Assembly (NCBI RefSeq): GCF_001509475.1
Contig: NZ_LLZG01000231.1
Location: 1-64,000, forward strand
From: Streptomyces regalis
GTDB lineage: Bacteria; Actinomycetota; Actinomycetes; Streptomycetales; Streptomycetaceae
DNA length: 64,000 bases
Direction: 5' to 3'
Shown here piece after piece: positions 51,229-60,517 of this stretch. The position numbers were made by a program, and so were the translations under genes. Under the pieces are notes generated by a model. It was not told the origin of the DNA. It ran no database searches and worked only from the letters and a program-made list of their open reading frames with translations. The first letter of the stretch is position 1. The number at the start of each line of letters is the position of its first letter.

Positions 51229-51269
51229 GCTCCGCGTGCCGGTGCGGAGGTCGCACCGGCACGCGGAGC
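51229..51269. terminator. 17-bp perfect stem, probably serving the beta-helix gene
   Basis: GCTCCGCGTGCCGGTGC and GCACCGGCACGCGGAGC pair completely around a 7-base loop. It lies 33 bases beyond the stop of the minus-strand gene that ends at 51302, so it most likely terminates that transcript. Confidence 0.8.
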
Positions 51270-51301
51270 TCGTTTCGGAGATCGTGACCCGAACCGCTTC
51301 G

Positions 51302-54300
51302 TCAGCTGACGGAGAACTGACTGAAGCTCGCGGTGCCGATACTTCCGGCGTGGGCCGTGGAGAACATGCCCGCGTCCTCGGTGCTGTTCGCCCCGGTCAG
51401 CGTTGCGGTTCCGACAGTGGTCCAGGTGGTGCCGTCGGCCGAGTAGGAGCCGGTGACCGACGTGCCGCTCCTGACCAGGCGGAGCCAGACCGGGGCGACG
51501 GTGGCGCTTCCGGTCTTGATGGTGTTGGTGTCGAGGTAGCCGTCACCGTTGGAGTCCGACGACAGGGCGATTCCGTTGCCGGGGGTGGTGGCGAGGACGA
51601 GGTACCCGGTGGACGAGCCGGCGGAGGCGATGTTGTTTCGCAGCATCAGGCCGGCTTTGGCCCAGCTGTTGGTCTTGTCCTGACTGGTGACGCGGACGGT
51701 GACGGTCGAGGACGTTCCAGCGACCTCCGTCCGGTAGGCGGCGGAATACTCGTCGTCGTATGCCGTGCCGGAGCGCCATACGTCGATGCCCGCACTGGTC
51801 AGGGAGGTCACTTGGCCACTTTGGCTGACGGCGGCCGGAATCGAACTGTATGCCTTGTAGGGAGAGGTGACGATTCGCAGGTTGCTGAATGTCGCGCTGC
51901 CGGCGGTGGTGCTGTGGGCTGTGTGGATGACACCGGCATCCTGAGTGGTCGCCATGGACGGCAGGGTCACCGCCGATCCGACCTGAGTGAAGGTGGATCC
52001 GTCGGTGGAGTAGTAGGCGGACACCCGGGTGGCAGTGCGGGTGAGCCGCAACCAGACCGGTGCCTTGACGGTGGCAGCGGTGGACGTGAGCCGGTCGAGG
52101 TAGCCGTCGGCGTTGGAGTCCCGCTGGAAGCTGACGCCGTTCTTCGGGGTCACCACCACAGCCGCGTATCCAGCGGAGGAGCCGTCGTCCGTGAGGTCGT
52201 TGCGCAGGACGACGCCGGCCTTGGCCCAGCCGCTGGTGTTGTCCAGGTTGTCGACCCGGGCGGTCACCGACGTGCCGTCGACAGCTGACCCGTTTCGGAA
52301 GACGGTGCCGTACTCGTCTTCGTGCTGTCCGCCGGCACCCCAGATGTCCTCGCCCGCGTCGGTGATCGTGAAGTGGCCGCCGCTCTGGCCGGTGTTGGCG
52401 GGGGTGGAGGAGTAGGTGCTGTAGGGGGAGCTGACGGGGTCGGTGGTCAGCGGACGGTACAGGGGCCGGATACCGGCGTTGTTCATGACCGTCTTGGCGG
52501 CTGACGGCCAGTTGCCGTCGCTGACGACGACGGTGCCGCTGACCACGTCACCGCGGCCGTTGGTGTTGGTGATGTTCGCGGAACTGTTGCTCGTCCAGTT
52601 GTCGGTCAGGGTCAGGGCGCCGGTGTTGTTGGTCGCATTGCTGTTCTCATGGCCCCATTCGCCGGTGTTCCGGAAGACGTTGTTGGTGTCCGTGAAGTTC
52701 CGGGAGCCCTCGTCGTGGTAGAAGCCGAACCAACCGCCGTTGCTGTGACAGTAGTTGCGTTCGAAGGTGCTGCCCGGTGACGCCGACAGGGTGTACATGC
52801 AGCCGCCGTCAGTCATCTGCTGCATGAGGTCGTGGATGTAGTTGTCGGTGACGTGGTTGTTCGCGGCGGTGGTCGCGGTCGTGTAGGTGGGCTGGTAGTT
52901 GTACAGGCCCCGGTTGACGTAGTCCTGGCTGCCGCCGATGTCGTTGGTGCCCCAGCCGTAGCCGATGGTGAGGCCGGAGTAGGGCAGGTTGTAGACCTCG
53001 TTGTGCGAGACGGTCGCGCCGTTCACGTAGGTGACGAGGATGGCCGACATGTCGCGGTATTCCAGCGCCACGTCGTGGATGAGGTTGTTGCTCAGCGTGA
53101 TGTTCCGGTTGGTCATCCGGCTGTCACTGGGGTGATGCGCGTCCGCCTGAATGCCGCCGACGACGATGCCGCCGCCCGCGTCCTGGGTGAAGACGTTGCC
53201 CGTCGCGGTGATGGTGTCGGCACCGAGTCCCACGCCGGTGGTGTGGGCGTTGGCGTCGTTGCCGATGCCGAGGCCGCCCTGCCCGAGCTGGGTGAACCGG
53301 TTACCGGTGAACGTGATGTGGTCGGCGGCCGAGACCTGGACAGCGGCGGGCATCTGCTCCCAGTGAGGGCGTGCCGCCTCGAAGAGCCGGCAGCCGCTCT
53401 GGCACGAGGTCAGCGCGTCCGACGGGCGGTCCCAGGTACCGGAGATGTACGCGCCGGTCTGCTGACTGGCGTAGCCGTGGGCGGTGGGGTCCAGCCAACT
53501 GGTGCCCGAGAACTGCAGCCCCGAGAAGGCGATGTGGGTGGCGGGGGAGGAGTACGTCCCTCCGACGCCGATGAGCGACTCCAGCTTCGGCACCTCGACG
53601 TCGGCCTCACTCATGTCCTGCCCGGCGAGCGGCTTGTAGTACAAGGTGCCGGTAGCGGTGTCGAGGTACCACTCGCCGGCCGTGTCGAGGAACTCGTAGG
53701 CGTTCTCGATGTAGAGGGGGCCGGCCCGGAAGGGGCTCGTCAGGGTGTCGTAGCCGAACGTGTTGTTGTTCCACGAGGGCTGGGCCATGGTGATGGTGCC
53801 GCTGTTGATGTTGGTCACCGGGGCATAGCGGTCGGTGAAGGATCCGATGCCGTGAATTTCAGTCCGGCCGGGCTGCGCGAGGCTGTTGAGGTAGCTCAGC
53901 GAGCTGTTGGTGAACGTGTAGCCGCTGGTGGTCGCGGTCAGGTCCGAGCGGGGGACGGCGGTGCGGGCCCTGGTGGCCAGGACGCCGTCGACGGCCAGAT
54001 GGCGCGTGTCGAAGCCGGTGCCGACGTTGCTCTTCCAGATGTTCTTGGCCGAGTCCTGCACGGTCCAGCCGGTGGCCTTCTGCGCTCCGGTGATGACGGG
54101 ATGGGCGCCCAGCGCGGCCTTCCAGGTCACCGTGTAGCCGCCTGTGCCGGAGTCCGCCGAGGTGAAGGCGAGCGGCGCGGAGAGCCGGTAGGTGCCGTCG
54201 GCGAGCTCGACGGTGATGTTGCCTTTCATGGAGCTGTTGGTCGCCCGCACCTTGGTCTTGGCCTGGGTGACGGAGCACGGCCGGCTCACGGAGCAGGCGG

Positions 54301-54460
54301 TCCCGGAGCCGTTCGGTGCGGCGTGGAGCGTCGTGCCGGCCGCGAAGGCGGGGCCGGCCTGGGTGAGGACTGCCGCGGTCGAGGCAGTGAGGACGGCGGC
54401 TGTGGCCAGCCATGACCTGAGACGGTCAGGAACCGCGGGACGTATGCGGGTTGTTCGCAT
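51302..54460 (-). CDS. Secreted beta-helix glycoside hydrolase-like protein (GH141-like)
   Basis: A 1052-aa exported protein. A Sec-type signal (basic start, hydrophobic core, cleavage near AFAAGT) is followed by about 650 residues of right-handed parallel beta-helix (LHAAPNGSGTACSVSRPCSV, ITFTGNRFTQLGQGGLGIGN, TVSHNEVYNLPYSGLTIGYG). The C-terminus holds two tandem copies of a beta-sandwich of about 170 residues (each with SGWAKAGVVLRN or NSWAKAGLMLRN, then SDSNGDGYLD or similar). Such architecture occurs in GH141, which includes alpha-L-fucosidases. The fucose operon next door supports this, but the activity is inferred. GGAAGG precedes ATG 54460; a FadR-type site lies at 54548. Confidence 0.8.
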   Translation of the reverse strand: MRTTRIRPAVPDRLRSWLATAAVLTASTAAVLTQAGPAFAAGTTLHAAPNGSGTACSVSRPCSVTQAKTKVRATNSSMKGNITVELADGTYRLSAPLAFTSADSGTGGYTVTWKAALGAHPVITGAQKATGWTVQDSAKNIWKSNVGTGFDTRHLAVDGVLATRARTAVPRSDLTATTSGYTFTNSSLSYLNSLAQPGRTEIHGIGSFTDRYAPVTNINSGTITMAQPSWNNNTFGYDTLTSPFRAGPLYIENAYEFLDTAGEWYLDTATGTLYYKPLAGQDMSEADVEVPKLESLIGVGGTYSSPATHIAFSGLQFSGTSWLDPTAHGYASQQTGAYISGTWDRPSDALTSCQSGCRLFEAARPHWEQMPAAVQVSAADHITFTGNRFTQLGQGGLGIGNDANAHTTGVGLGADTITATGNVFTQDAGGGIVVGGIQADAHHPSDSRMTNRNITLSNNLIHDVALEYRDMSAILVTYVNGATVSHNEVYNLPYSGLTIGYGWGTNDIGGSQDYVNRGLYNYQPTYTTATTAANNHVTDNYIHDLMQQMTDGGCMYTLSASPGSTFERNYCHSNGGWFGFYHDEGSRNFTDTNNVFRNTGEWGHENSNATNNTGALTLTDNWTSNSSANITNTNGRGDVVSGTVVVSDGNWPSAAKTVMNNAGIRPLYRPLTTDPVSSPYSTYSSTPANTGQSGGHFTITDAGEDIWGAGGQHEDEYGTVFRNGSAVDGTSVTARVDNLDNTSGWAKAGVVLRNDLTDDGSSAGYAAVVVTPKNGVSFQRDSNADGYLDRLTSTAATVKAPVWLRLTRTATRVSAYYSTDGSTFTQVGSAVTLPSMATTQDAGVIHTAHSTTAGSATFSNLRIVTSPYKAYSSIPAAVSQSGQVTSLTSAGIDVWRSGTAYDDEYSAAYRTEVAGTSSTVTVRVTSQDKTNSWAKAGLMLRNNIASAGSSTGYLVLATTPGNGIALSSDSNGDGYLDTNTIKTGSATVAPVWLRLVRSGTSVTGSYSADGTTWTTVGTATLTGANSTEDAGMFSTAHAGSIGTASFSQFSVS

Positions 54461-54547
54461 GTGACACCTTCCGGGAGGTTCAGGGGCCCGTGGTGTGCTT
54501 GCGGGCAGGGGAGAGCCCAGCGGGAAGAGGGGGAAGGGGTAATAGCG

Positions 54548-54571
54548 GTGTAACATTAGACGTCATACGAA
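54548..54571. promoter_or_regulatory. FadR-type operator 1 (beta-helix gene promoter)
   Basis: A 24-bp site about 90 bases upstream of ATG 54460. Its reverse complement starts TTCGTATGACG and ends ATGTTACAC, matching operator 2 (55497-55520) at 22 of 24 positions. Two copies flanking a FadR-type regulator gene imply that this regulator binds both. Confidence 0.75.
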
Positions 54572-54667
54572 TTTCGTCAATAGGTCGCGCGCTGCCGACT
54601 CGGCCGGACCTGGACATGCGAACGCCCCCGGCCTGTTTGGCTCGAGGGCGAGTCGGTGGGAGACCTC

Positions 54668-55435
54668 TCAGGAGGCGGGCGAGTCGACGTTCGGCACGCG
54701 GCGGCGGCTCCAAGCGGTCTGGATGTGTGCCGCCATGGCTTGCGCGGCCCCCTCGGAGTCCCGGGCAAGCAGCCGCTCGGCGACTGCGCGGTGCTCCGCG
54801 TTGGCCCGCTCGCACGCGGTCGCGTCCGGTGTGCCGTTGTACAGATATGTCGTGCGCGCCTGGGCGTGGAGGATCCGGATGATGGAACGGCCGAGCCTGT
54901 TGTGGGATGCCTGCATGATCCGGTCGTGGAAGGCCACATCGGTCTCGATGAAGCGTGCCGGGTCGGCGGTCTCCTCGTCGAGCCGGGCGAGCAGTCGCTC
55001 GATGGCTCGCAGGTCGTCGTCAGTGGCCAGCTCCGCGGCCTGGGCTGTCATCTGGGCTTCCAGCGTCGACCGGATGTCGACCAACTGGTCGAGGACGACG
55101 AGTTGGTCGTCATGCTGGACGGTAGCGGCGAGCACGACGGGGTCGAGGAGGTTCCATTCCTCGGGCGGGGTGACGGTGGTGCCGTAGCCCTGCCGGGCGA
55201 GGACCAGCCCCTTGGCCTCCAGGGACTTGACCGCCTCGCGGATAGTGATGCGGCTGACGCCGAATGTCTCGCAGAGCTCGGGTTCGACCGGCAGGGTCGA
55301 TCCTGGAGGAATGGCGCCCGACACGATTGTGTCGGTGAGGCTCTCTATGACGGCCTGCGCCAGTCGGGCCGGACGCTTGGGCCAGGGCTTGAGCACGGGC
55401 GGCTCTCCCGTTCTGCCGGTGTGGTCCTTGGCCAT
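54668..55435 (-). CDS. FadR/GntR-family regulator of the deoxysugar locus
   Basis: A 255-aa GntR-family regulator, FadR subgroup. The N-terminal winged helix is VSGAIPPGSTLPVEPELCET and FGVSRITIREAVKSLEAKGL; the C-terminal all-helical FCD domain carries metal/ligand His and Asp (FIETDVAFHDRIMQASHNR, NAEHRAVAERLLARDSEGA). AAAGGGGA precedes ATG 55435. Its own promoter, the dehydratase operon and the beta-helix gene share the two near-identical sites, so it probably represses the locus until a sugar-acid intermediate binds. Confidence 0.88.
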   Translation of the reverse strand: MAKDHTGRTGEPPVLKPWPKRPARLAQAVIESLTDTIVSGAIPPGSTLPVEPELCETFGVSRITIREAVKSLEAKGLVLARQGYGTTVTPPEEWNLLDPVVLAATVQHDDQLVVLDQLVDIRSTLEAQMTAQAAELATDDDLRAIERLLARLDEETADPARFIETDVAFHDRIMQASHNRLGRSIIRILHAQARTTYLYNGTPDATACERANAEHRAVAERLLARDSEGAAQAMAAHIQTAWSRRRVPNVDSPAS

Positions 55436-55496
55436 GCGGGTCCCCTTTGCTGATGCGGATGGCGGCGAGTCTACTGTGCGGGACTTCTTGACAGCA

Positions 55497-55520
55497 TTCG
55501 TATGACGACTTATGTTACAC
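55497..55520. promoter_or_regulatory. FadR-type operator 2 (regulator/dehydratase promoter)
   Basis: A 24-bp site starting TTCGTATGACG and ending ATGTTACAC, between the divergent FadR gene (start 55435) and the dehydratase gene (start 55563). It differs from operator 1 at two positions only, and has the opposite orientation relative to the window. Confidence 0.75.
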
Positions 55521-55562
55521 GAAAATTTCGCAGCAGTACTTCCGCTCCAAGGGGTGCAAGCC

Positions 55563-56678
55563 GTGCGCATAACCGAAGTCGAGTGCCATCCGGTCCGGGT
55601 GCCCCAAGTCAGTCCGCCCTTCGTCTGGCGCGACGGACTCCTGGGCAGCCCGTCCGAGGGTGAGGCCGCGGTGCTGCGCATCTGCACGGACGAAGGGGTC
55701 GAGGGGGTGGCGATGTCCCCTCGGCGGGGCAGCGGGGTCATCCTGGCGGACCTGCTGGACCGCGTGCTGCGCAAGGAGTTGGTGGGGCAGGATCCCCTGC
55801 AGCGGGAATGGCTCTGGCATCGCATGTGGGAGCTGGACCGCACGGAGGAGCTACCGCTCTATCTGCTGGGGCTGGTCGACACCGCGCTGTGGGACCTGGC
55901 CGGACGACTCGCCGACCGGCCCACCTGGCAGATGCTCGGCGGTTACCGCACCTCTATACCGGCGTACGCCTCCACTGTCACCTACTCCTCGGTCGAGGAG
56001 TACCTGGACATCGCCGACCAGGCCCTGGAACTCGGCTACCCCGCCATCAAGCTCCACGCCTGGGGTGACGCCCGCCGCGACGCCCGCCTGTCGGTGGCAT
56101 TGCGCGAGCACGTGGGGGACGACGTGCCACTGATGTTCGACGGGTCGGCGGGCTTCGACCTCCCCGACGCGATCCATCTCGGGCACGCTCTCTCGGACGC
56201 CGACTACCTCTGGTATGAGGAGCCGATGAGGGAGTTCAGTGTCACCGCGTACAAGCGCCTCGCCGACGCGGTGGCCGTTCCCCTCCTCGTGGCCGAGACC
56301 TCCGACGGGGCGCACATGAACTCGGCCGATTTCATCCAGGCCGGCGCCGCCACCTTCGGAGTCCGCGCCTCCACGCAACTGCGCGGCGGCTTCACCGGCG
56401 CGATGCGCACCGCCCACCTCGCCGACGCCTACCGGCTGCGCGCCGAGGTGCACGGGCCGGAGATCCCCAACCGGCACCTGTGCATGGCCATCTCGAACAC
56501 CACCTACTACGAGTCGCTGGTCATGGGCAATCCCATCGGTCGCGAGAGTGGCATCGACGCCCGCGGCCTCGTTCATGCCCCCACCGGTCCGGGCGTCGCC
56601 CTTCCGGCGGGCCTGGATTACCCTCCCGCCGTTCAGGCTTTTGTCGACAAGGAGACCGTCACCCCGCCCCGGGCCTGA
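55563..56678 (+). CDS. Enolase-superfamily sugar-acid dehydratase
   Basis: A 371-aa mandelate racemase/enolase-superfamily protein. The capping domain (VRITEVECHPVRVPQVSPPF) is followed by a barrel with the expected base motif K-x-H (YPAIKLHAWG) and metal ligands Asp (LMFDGSAGFD), Glu (LWYEEPMRE) and Glu (LLVAETSDGA). In the oxidative L-fucose pathway an enzyme of this type turns L-fuconate into 2-keto-3-deoxy-L-fuconate; the neighbours supply the other steps. GTG 55563 has AAGGGG 8 bases upstream; an in-frame ATG at 55512 lies inside operator 2. Confidence 0.85.
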   Translation: MRITEVECHPVRVPQVSPPFVWRDGLLGSPSEGEAAVLRICTDEGVEGVAMSPRRGSGVILADLLDRVLRKELVGQDPLQREWLWHRMWELDRTEELPLYLLGLVDTALWDLAGRLADRPTWQMLGGYRTSIPAYASTVTYSSVEEYLDIADQALELGYPAIKLHAWGDARRDARLSVALREHVGDDVPLMFDGSAGFDLPDAIHLGHALSDADYLWYEEPMREFSVTAYKRLADAVAVPLLVAETSDGAHMNSADFIQAGAATFGVRASTQLRGGFTGAMRTAHLADAYRLRAEVHGPEIPNRHLCMAISNTTYYESLVMGNPIGRESGIDARGLVHAPTGPGVALPAGLDYPPAVQAFVDKETVTPPRA

Positions 56679-56772
56679 TGACGGGAGCCCCAGGCCCGAC
56701 GGCCTGTCCCGAACACCCCGAGCGCGGCGCCTCTCACCGCTGTGCGCCATTTCCCGAGATCTGAGGCCAGTC

Positions 56773-58137
56773 ATGAACGACGACGTTCCGGTTTCCTCCC
56801 GCCGCCAGCTCAGGCACACGGCCGTCGCCGTCCTGGGCGCCGTCTCGCTGCTCGCGCTCGCTGCCTGCGGCAGCGCGGACCCCACACCCACGGCGACTTC
56901 CTCCCCGGCGGCCTTCAAGCCCGTGGCTCAGCAGCAGGGCAGTGAGATCACGGTCTGGGCGGACGCCGCCCGTGTGCCCGGCGTGCAGGCGTATCAGAAG
57001 ACGCACCCGGACGTGAAGATCAAGATCGTCACGTACAGCGGGGACGCCAACGGCGCCAACGACCTGCAGACCAAGGTCCAGCTGTTCGACTGGGCCGGCA
57101 GCGGGTGGCCCGACGTCGCCTTCAGCGCCAATGTCAACGACGCCAGCTGGGCATCCCAGGGCAAGACTCCCTATGCCGCGCCCGTGAACCAGGGCGTGGT
57201 CTCCCAGTCCACGCTCAAGGGCTTCGCCGACGGCGCGCTGGGCCCTTGCACCTTCAACGGCGACACCTACTGCCTGCGCAACGACTTGGCGCAGAACGTG
57301 CTCTGGTACAACAAGAAGCTCATGGACGAGTTCGGGTACTCCGTCCCGACCACTTGGGAGGAGTACCAGGCACTCGGCGAGAAGGTCGCCAAGGAGCACC
57401 CCGGCTACCTGATCGGAACCGCCGGGGACGCCTGGAGCCCCGAGGTGTACTTCTGGGCGAGCCAGTGCCCTGCCGGCACGGCGACGGGCGACAAGAAGGT
57501 CAAGGTCGACCTGCAGGATTCCAAGTGCACCCGGATGGCCAAGCTGCTCGACAGCCTGATCGCCAAGGGCTCGGTCTCCAAGGACACCGTCTTCAGCGCC
57601 GGCTTCATCAAGAACAAGGCGAGCAGGGTCCTCATGCTCCCCGGCCCTTCCTGGTACGGCCAGGTGCTCTTCAACTCCACCTTCAAGATCCCCAAGGGGC
57701 AGATGGCCGCCGCCTCACCGCTGAAGTTCGAGGGCGACGCCAAGAACTACACCGGCAACGTCGGCGGCGGACTGTGGTTCGTCTCCTCCCACAGCAAGAA
57801 CCTCAAGGCAGCTTCCGACCTGGTCACCTGGATGACGACCTCCAACGCCTACCAGGCCACTGCGGGCACGTATCCCGCGTACAAGAAGGCAGCCGTCGCC
57901 TGGCTGGCCGGCCAGAAGAAGACCGGCTACTTCGCCGAGGACGTCGGCCCGGTCTTCCAGGAGGCGGCGGAACTCATCTGGCCGGGCTGGTCTGCCACCC
58001 AGTACAGCCAGGAAGCGATCTACTCCTCCACCGTGATCCCGGCCCTGAACTCCGGCAAGACCCTCACCGACACCCTGGGCACCTGGCAGACGGCCATCAC
58101 TGACAAGGCCAAGTCCCTCGGGTACACCGTCAACTAG
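56773..58137 (+). CDS. CUT1 sugar ABC importer, substrate-binding lipoprotein
   Basis: A 454-aa lipoprotein (SSRRQLRHTAVAVLG, lipobox LLALAACG) with a family-1 sugar-binding fold: ITVWADAARVPGVQAYQKTH, WYNKKLMDEFGYSVPTTWEE, NVGGGLWFVSSHSKNLKAAS. It is followed 12 bases later by its permeases. Likely ligand: fucose-containing saccharide or free fucose. The ATPase is not encoded in the locus. Confidence 0.87.
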   Translation: MNDDVPVSSRRQLRHTAVAVLGAVSLLALAACGSADPTPTATSSPAAFKPVAQQQGSEITVWADAARVPGVQAYQKTHPDVKIKIVTYSGDANGANDLQTKVQLFDWAGSGWPDVAFSANVNDASWASQGKTPYAAPVNQGVVSQSTLKGFADGALGPCTFNGDTYCLRNDLAQNVLWYNKKLMDEFGYSVPTTWEEYQALGEKVAKEHPGYLIGTAGDAWSPEVYFWASQCPAGTATGDKKVKVDLQDSKCTRMAKLLDSLIAKGSVSKDTVFSAGFIKNKASRVLMLPGPSWYGQVLFNSTFKIPKGQMAAASPLKFEGDAKNYTGNVGGGLWFVSSHSKNLKAASDLVTWMTTSNAYQATAGTYPAYKKAAVAWLAGQKKTGYFAEDVGPVFQEAAELIWPGWSATQYSQEAIYSSTVIPALNSGKTLTDTLGTWQTAITDKAKSLGYTVN

Positions 58138-58149
58138 CGAAGCGGACCG

Positions 58150-59067
58150 ATGACCACCCACCTCGCGACGGAGCGGAGCGGCCGACGCGGCCGCTCCGCC
58201 CGCAACCCGGTCGGACGCGCCGGTTACGTCTTCGTCTCCGGCTATGTCCTCCTCCTGCTCGCCTTCGGCGTCCTGCCCACCGGTTATGCGGTGTGGCTGG
58301 CGCTGTCCAACTCCCGCAACCAGCTCGTCGGCATCGGCAACTTCACCCGGACGTTCACCGACTACCGCTTCGGACCGGCCTTCCTCCACATCGGCCTGTA
58401 CCTGTTGGTCTGGCTGGCCAGCCTGATGATCCTGGTGGTCCTGCTCGCGCTGATGCTGCACGGCCGCATGCGCAGGGCCTCCACCAGCCTGCGGTTCCTG
58501 TTCTACCTGCCGGGTGCCCTCGCCGGGGTGGCGAGCGTACTGCTCTGGCTGATCCTGCTAGACCCGGCGGCCAGTCCCGTCGGCTGGCTGCTGAAGAGCT
58601 TTGGCTGGAACACCCTCGCCCAGGTCAACGCCCCCGGCCACCTACCGGTGCTCTTCACGGTCATCGCCTTCTGGACCGGGGCCGGCGGCTGGATCGTGGT
58701 GATGTACGGCGCGCTCAACAGCATCCCCGACGAAATCCTGGAGGCCGCTCGCATCGATGGCGCCAGTACGCTCCAGATCGCCCTTCGCATCCAGATCCCG
58801 ATGATCACCAAGTGGATCGCGTACATGCTGATCCTGGCCTTCGCGGCCGGCACCCAGCTCTTCGTCGAGCCGCAACTGGTCTCCCTCGCCAGCTGGGGCA
58901 TGATCCCCGACAGCTGGTCACCGAACCAGCTCTCCTACCAGTACGCCTTCCAGGCAGGCGACTTCAACGGCGCGGCGGCGCTCTCCGTCGACCTCCTCAT
59001 CCTGGGCCTTGCCTGCGCGGCGCTCGTCGTCTTCCGTACCGGCCTGTTCGACAGGGACGAAAGATGA
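58150..59067 (+). CDS. CUT1 sugar ABC permease (MalF-like)
   Basis: A 305-aa permease with six helices and EAA loop IPDEILEAARIDGASTLQIALRI; other landmarks are FLFYLPGALAGVASVLLWLI and FAAGTQLFVEPQLVS. Its stop overlaps the start of the next permease (ATGA at 59064). Confidence 0.9.
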   Translation: MTTHLATERSGRRGRSARNPVGRAGYVFVSGYVLLLLAFGVLPTGYAVWLALSNSRNQLVGIGNFTRTFTDYRFGPAFLHIGLYLLVWLASLMILVVLLALMLHGRMRRASTSLRFLFYLPGALAGVASVLLWLILLDPAASPVGWLLKSFGWNTLAQVNAPGHLPVLFTVIAFWTGAGGWIVVMYGALNSIPDEILEAARIDGASTLQIALRIQIPMITKWIAYMLILAFAAGTQLFVEPQLVSLASWGMIPDSWSPNQLSYQYAFQAGDFNGAAALSVDLLILGLACAALVVFRTGLFDRDER

Positions 59068-60029
59068 CCACAGCCCCCACGACCACAGCCCGCCGAACCC
59101 AGCCGCGCCACAACTCCGACGCCCGCACCAGCCCGAGGAAGCCCATGCGCCGGAAGCGCCGCCCAAGCTCACTGGCCGCCCGGCTGGCCTGGCTCATCGT
59201 CATGGGCCTGTCCGCGCTGTTCTTCTGTGTGCCGGTGGTGTGGCTCCTGCTGGCCCCGACCAAGACCGACAGCCAGATCGTGCGGGACAACCCGTTCTCC
59301 TTCGGCTCTCTCGGCGCGGTCGCCGACGCCTGGCACCACCTCTACGCGTTCCAGGACGGCGCCATCCTCACCTGGCTGCAGAACTCGGCGCTCTACACGT
59401 TCGGCGCGCTGGCCGTGACCCTCGTGACATCGATCCCCGCCGGGTACGCGCTGGCTCTCACCCAGTTCATCGGGCGCCGGATACTGCTGACCATCACCAT
59501 GCTCGTGATGCTCATGCCGACCGCCGCGATGGTGCTGCCCTTGTACCTGGGGATGAACGCCGTGCACCTGGACGGCACGATCTGGTCGGTGATCCTGCCC
59601 TTCTCCTTCTTCCCGTTCGGGGTCTACCTCACCTACATCTACTTCTCCTCCAACGTCCCCTCCGACCTGCTGTCCGCCGCGCGGATCGACGGCTGCTCGG
59701 AGTGGCAGGTCTTCCGGCTCGTCGCGATGCCACTGGCCAAGCCCGTGATCGCCCTGGTCGGCTTCTTCAACTTCGTCGGCAACTGGAACAACTTCTTCCT
59801 GCCGTTCGTGATGCTGCCCGACAGCTCCCAATACCCGGCGCAGGTGGGGCTGAACAACCTGCTCGCCGCCTCACCGCTGTTCAACACCTCCAGCGGCACG
59901 GGAAACCAGATCATGCGACCCGAACTGGCCCTGGCCACTCTCGTCACCATCGTGCCGGTCCTGATCGTCTTCCTCTTCTCCCAACGAGCCCTGGTGTCCG
60001 GCATGCTCGCCGGCGCGACAAAGGAGTGA
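59064..60029 (+). CDS. CUT1 sugar ABC permease (MalG-like)
   Basis: A 321-aa permease with a 40-residue basic N-terminus before the first helix (WLIVMGLSALFFCVPVVWLL) and EAA loop VPSDLLSAARIDGCSEWQVFRL. ATG 59064 overlaps the upstream stop. Pairs with the previous permease. Confidence 0.9.
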   Translation: MTTAPTTTARRTQPRHNSDARTSPRKPMRRKRRPSSLAARLAWLIVMGLSALFFCVPVVWLLLAPTKTDSQIVRDNPFSFGSLGAVADAWHHLYAFQDGAILTWLQNSALYTFGALAVTLVTSIPAGYALALTQFIGRRILLTITMLVMLMPTAAMVLPLYLGMNAVHLDGTIWSVILPFSFFPFGVYLTYIYFSSNVPSDLLSAARIDGCSEWQVFRLVAMPLAKPVIALVGFFNFVGNWNNFFLPFVMLPDSSQYPAQVGLNNLLAASPLFNTSSGTGNQIMRPELALATLVTIVPVLIVFLFSQRALVSGMLAGATKE

Positions 60030-60119
60030 GGCGGCAGCCACACCCCTGCCCATGCGTCACCAGGCATGCCCAGGGCGCGCTGTCCGGCAACGCCGCCCGC
60101 ACTCACCGGAAGGACCCAG

Positions 60120-60458
60120 ATGAAACGGGTTGCCCAGACGATCCGCCTGCGGCCCGAGCACCGTGAGCTGTATCTGCGCCTGCACTCCGCGGTCTGGCCG
60201 GGCGTCGAGGCCGCGCTGCGGGCCGCGAACATCCGCAACTACAGCATCTTTGTGCGCGAGGACACGCTGTTCGGCTACTTCGAGTACCACGGCGACGACT
60301 TCGAGGCCGACATGGCCGCTATCGGCGGCGACCCGGCCACCCAGGCATGGTGGAAGCTCACCGGCCCCTGCCAGGAGCCCTGGGCCGATACCGGCACCGG
60401 GGGCAACTGGTCGGACCTGACCGAGATCTGGCATCTGAGTGAGTCCGGCACACCGTGA
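60120..60458 (+). CDS. Deoxysugar mutarotase (L-rhamnose mutarotase family)
   Basis: A 112-aa ferredoxin-like-fold mutarotase: KRVAQTIRLRPEHRELYLRL, IRNYSIFVREDTLFGYFEYH, ending with SDLTEIWHL. The family interconverts alpha and beta anomers of L-rhamnose; in this context it probably serves L-fucose, feeding the right anomer to the dehydrogenase. GGAAGGA lies before ATG 60120. The next gene overlaps or follows within 60 bases depending on its start. Confidence 0.85.
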   Translation: MKRVAQTIRLRPEHRELYLRLHSAVWPGVEAALRAANIRNYSIFVREDTLFGYFEYHGDDFEADMAAIGGDPATQAWWKLTGPCQEPWADTGTGGNWSDLTEIWHLSESGTP

Positions 60459-60517
60459 CGGTCACCCCCCATCCCTCGCCCGAGCCACTTGACAACCACG
60501 CATGGCAAGGAAAGGCC

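Noticed and set aside
52832..54415. Plus-strand open frame of over 500 codons opposite the beta-helix gene
   Set aside because: Val/Gly/Asp-rich shadow frame; the minus strand has a signal peptide and repeated domains.
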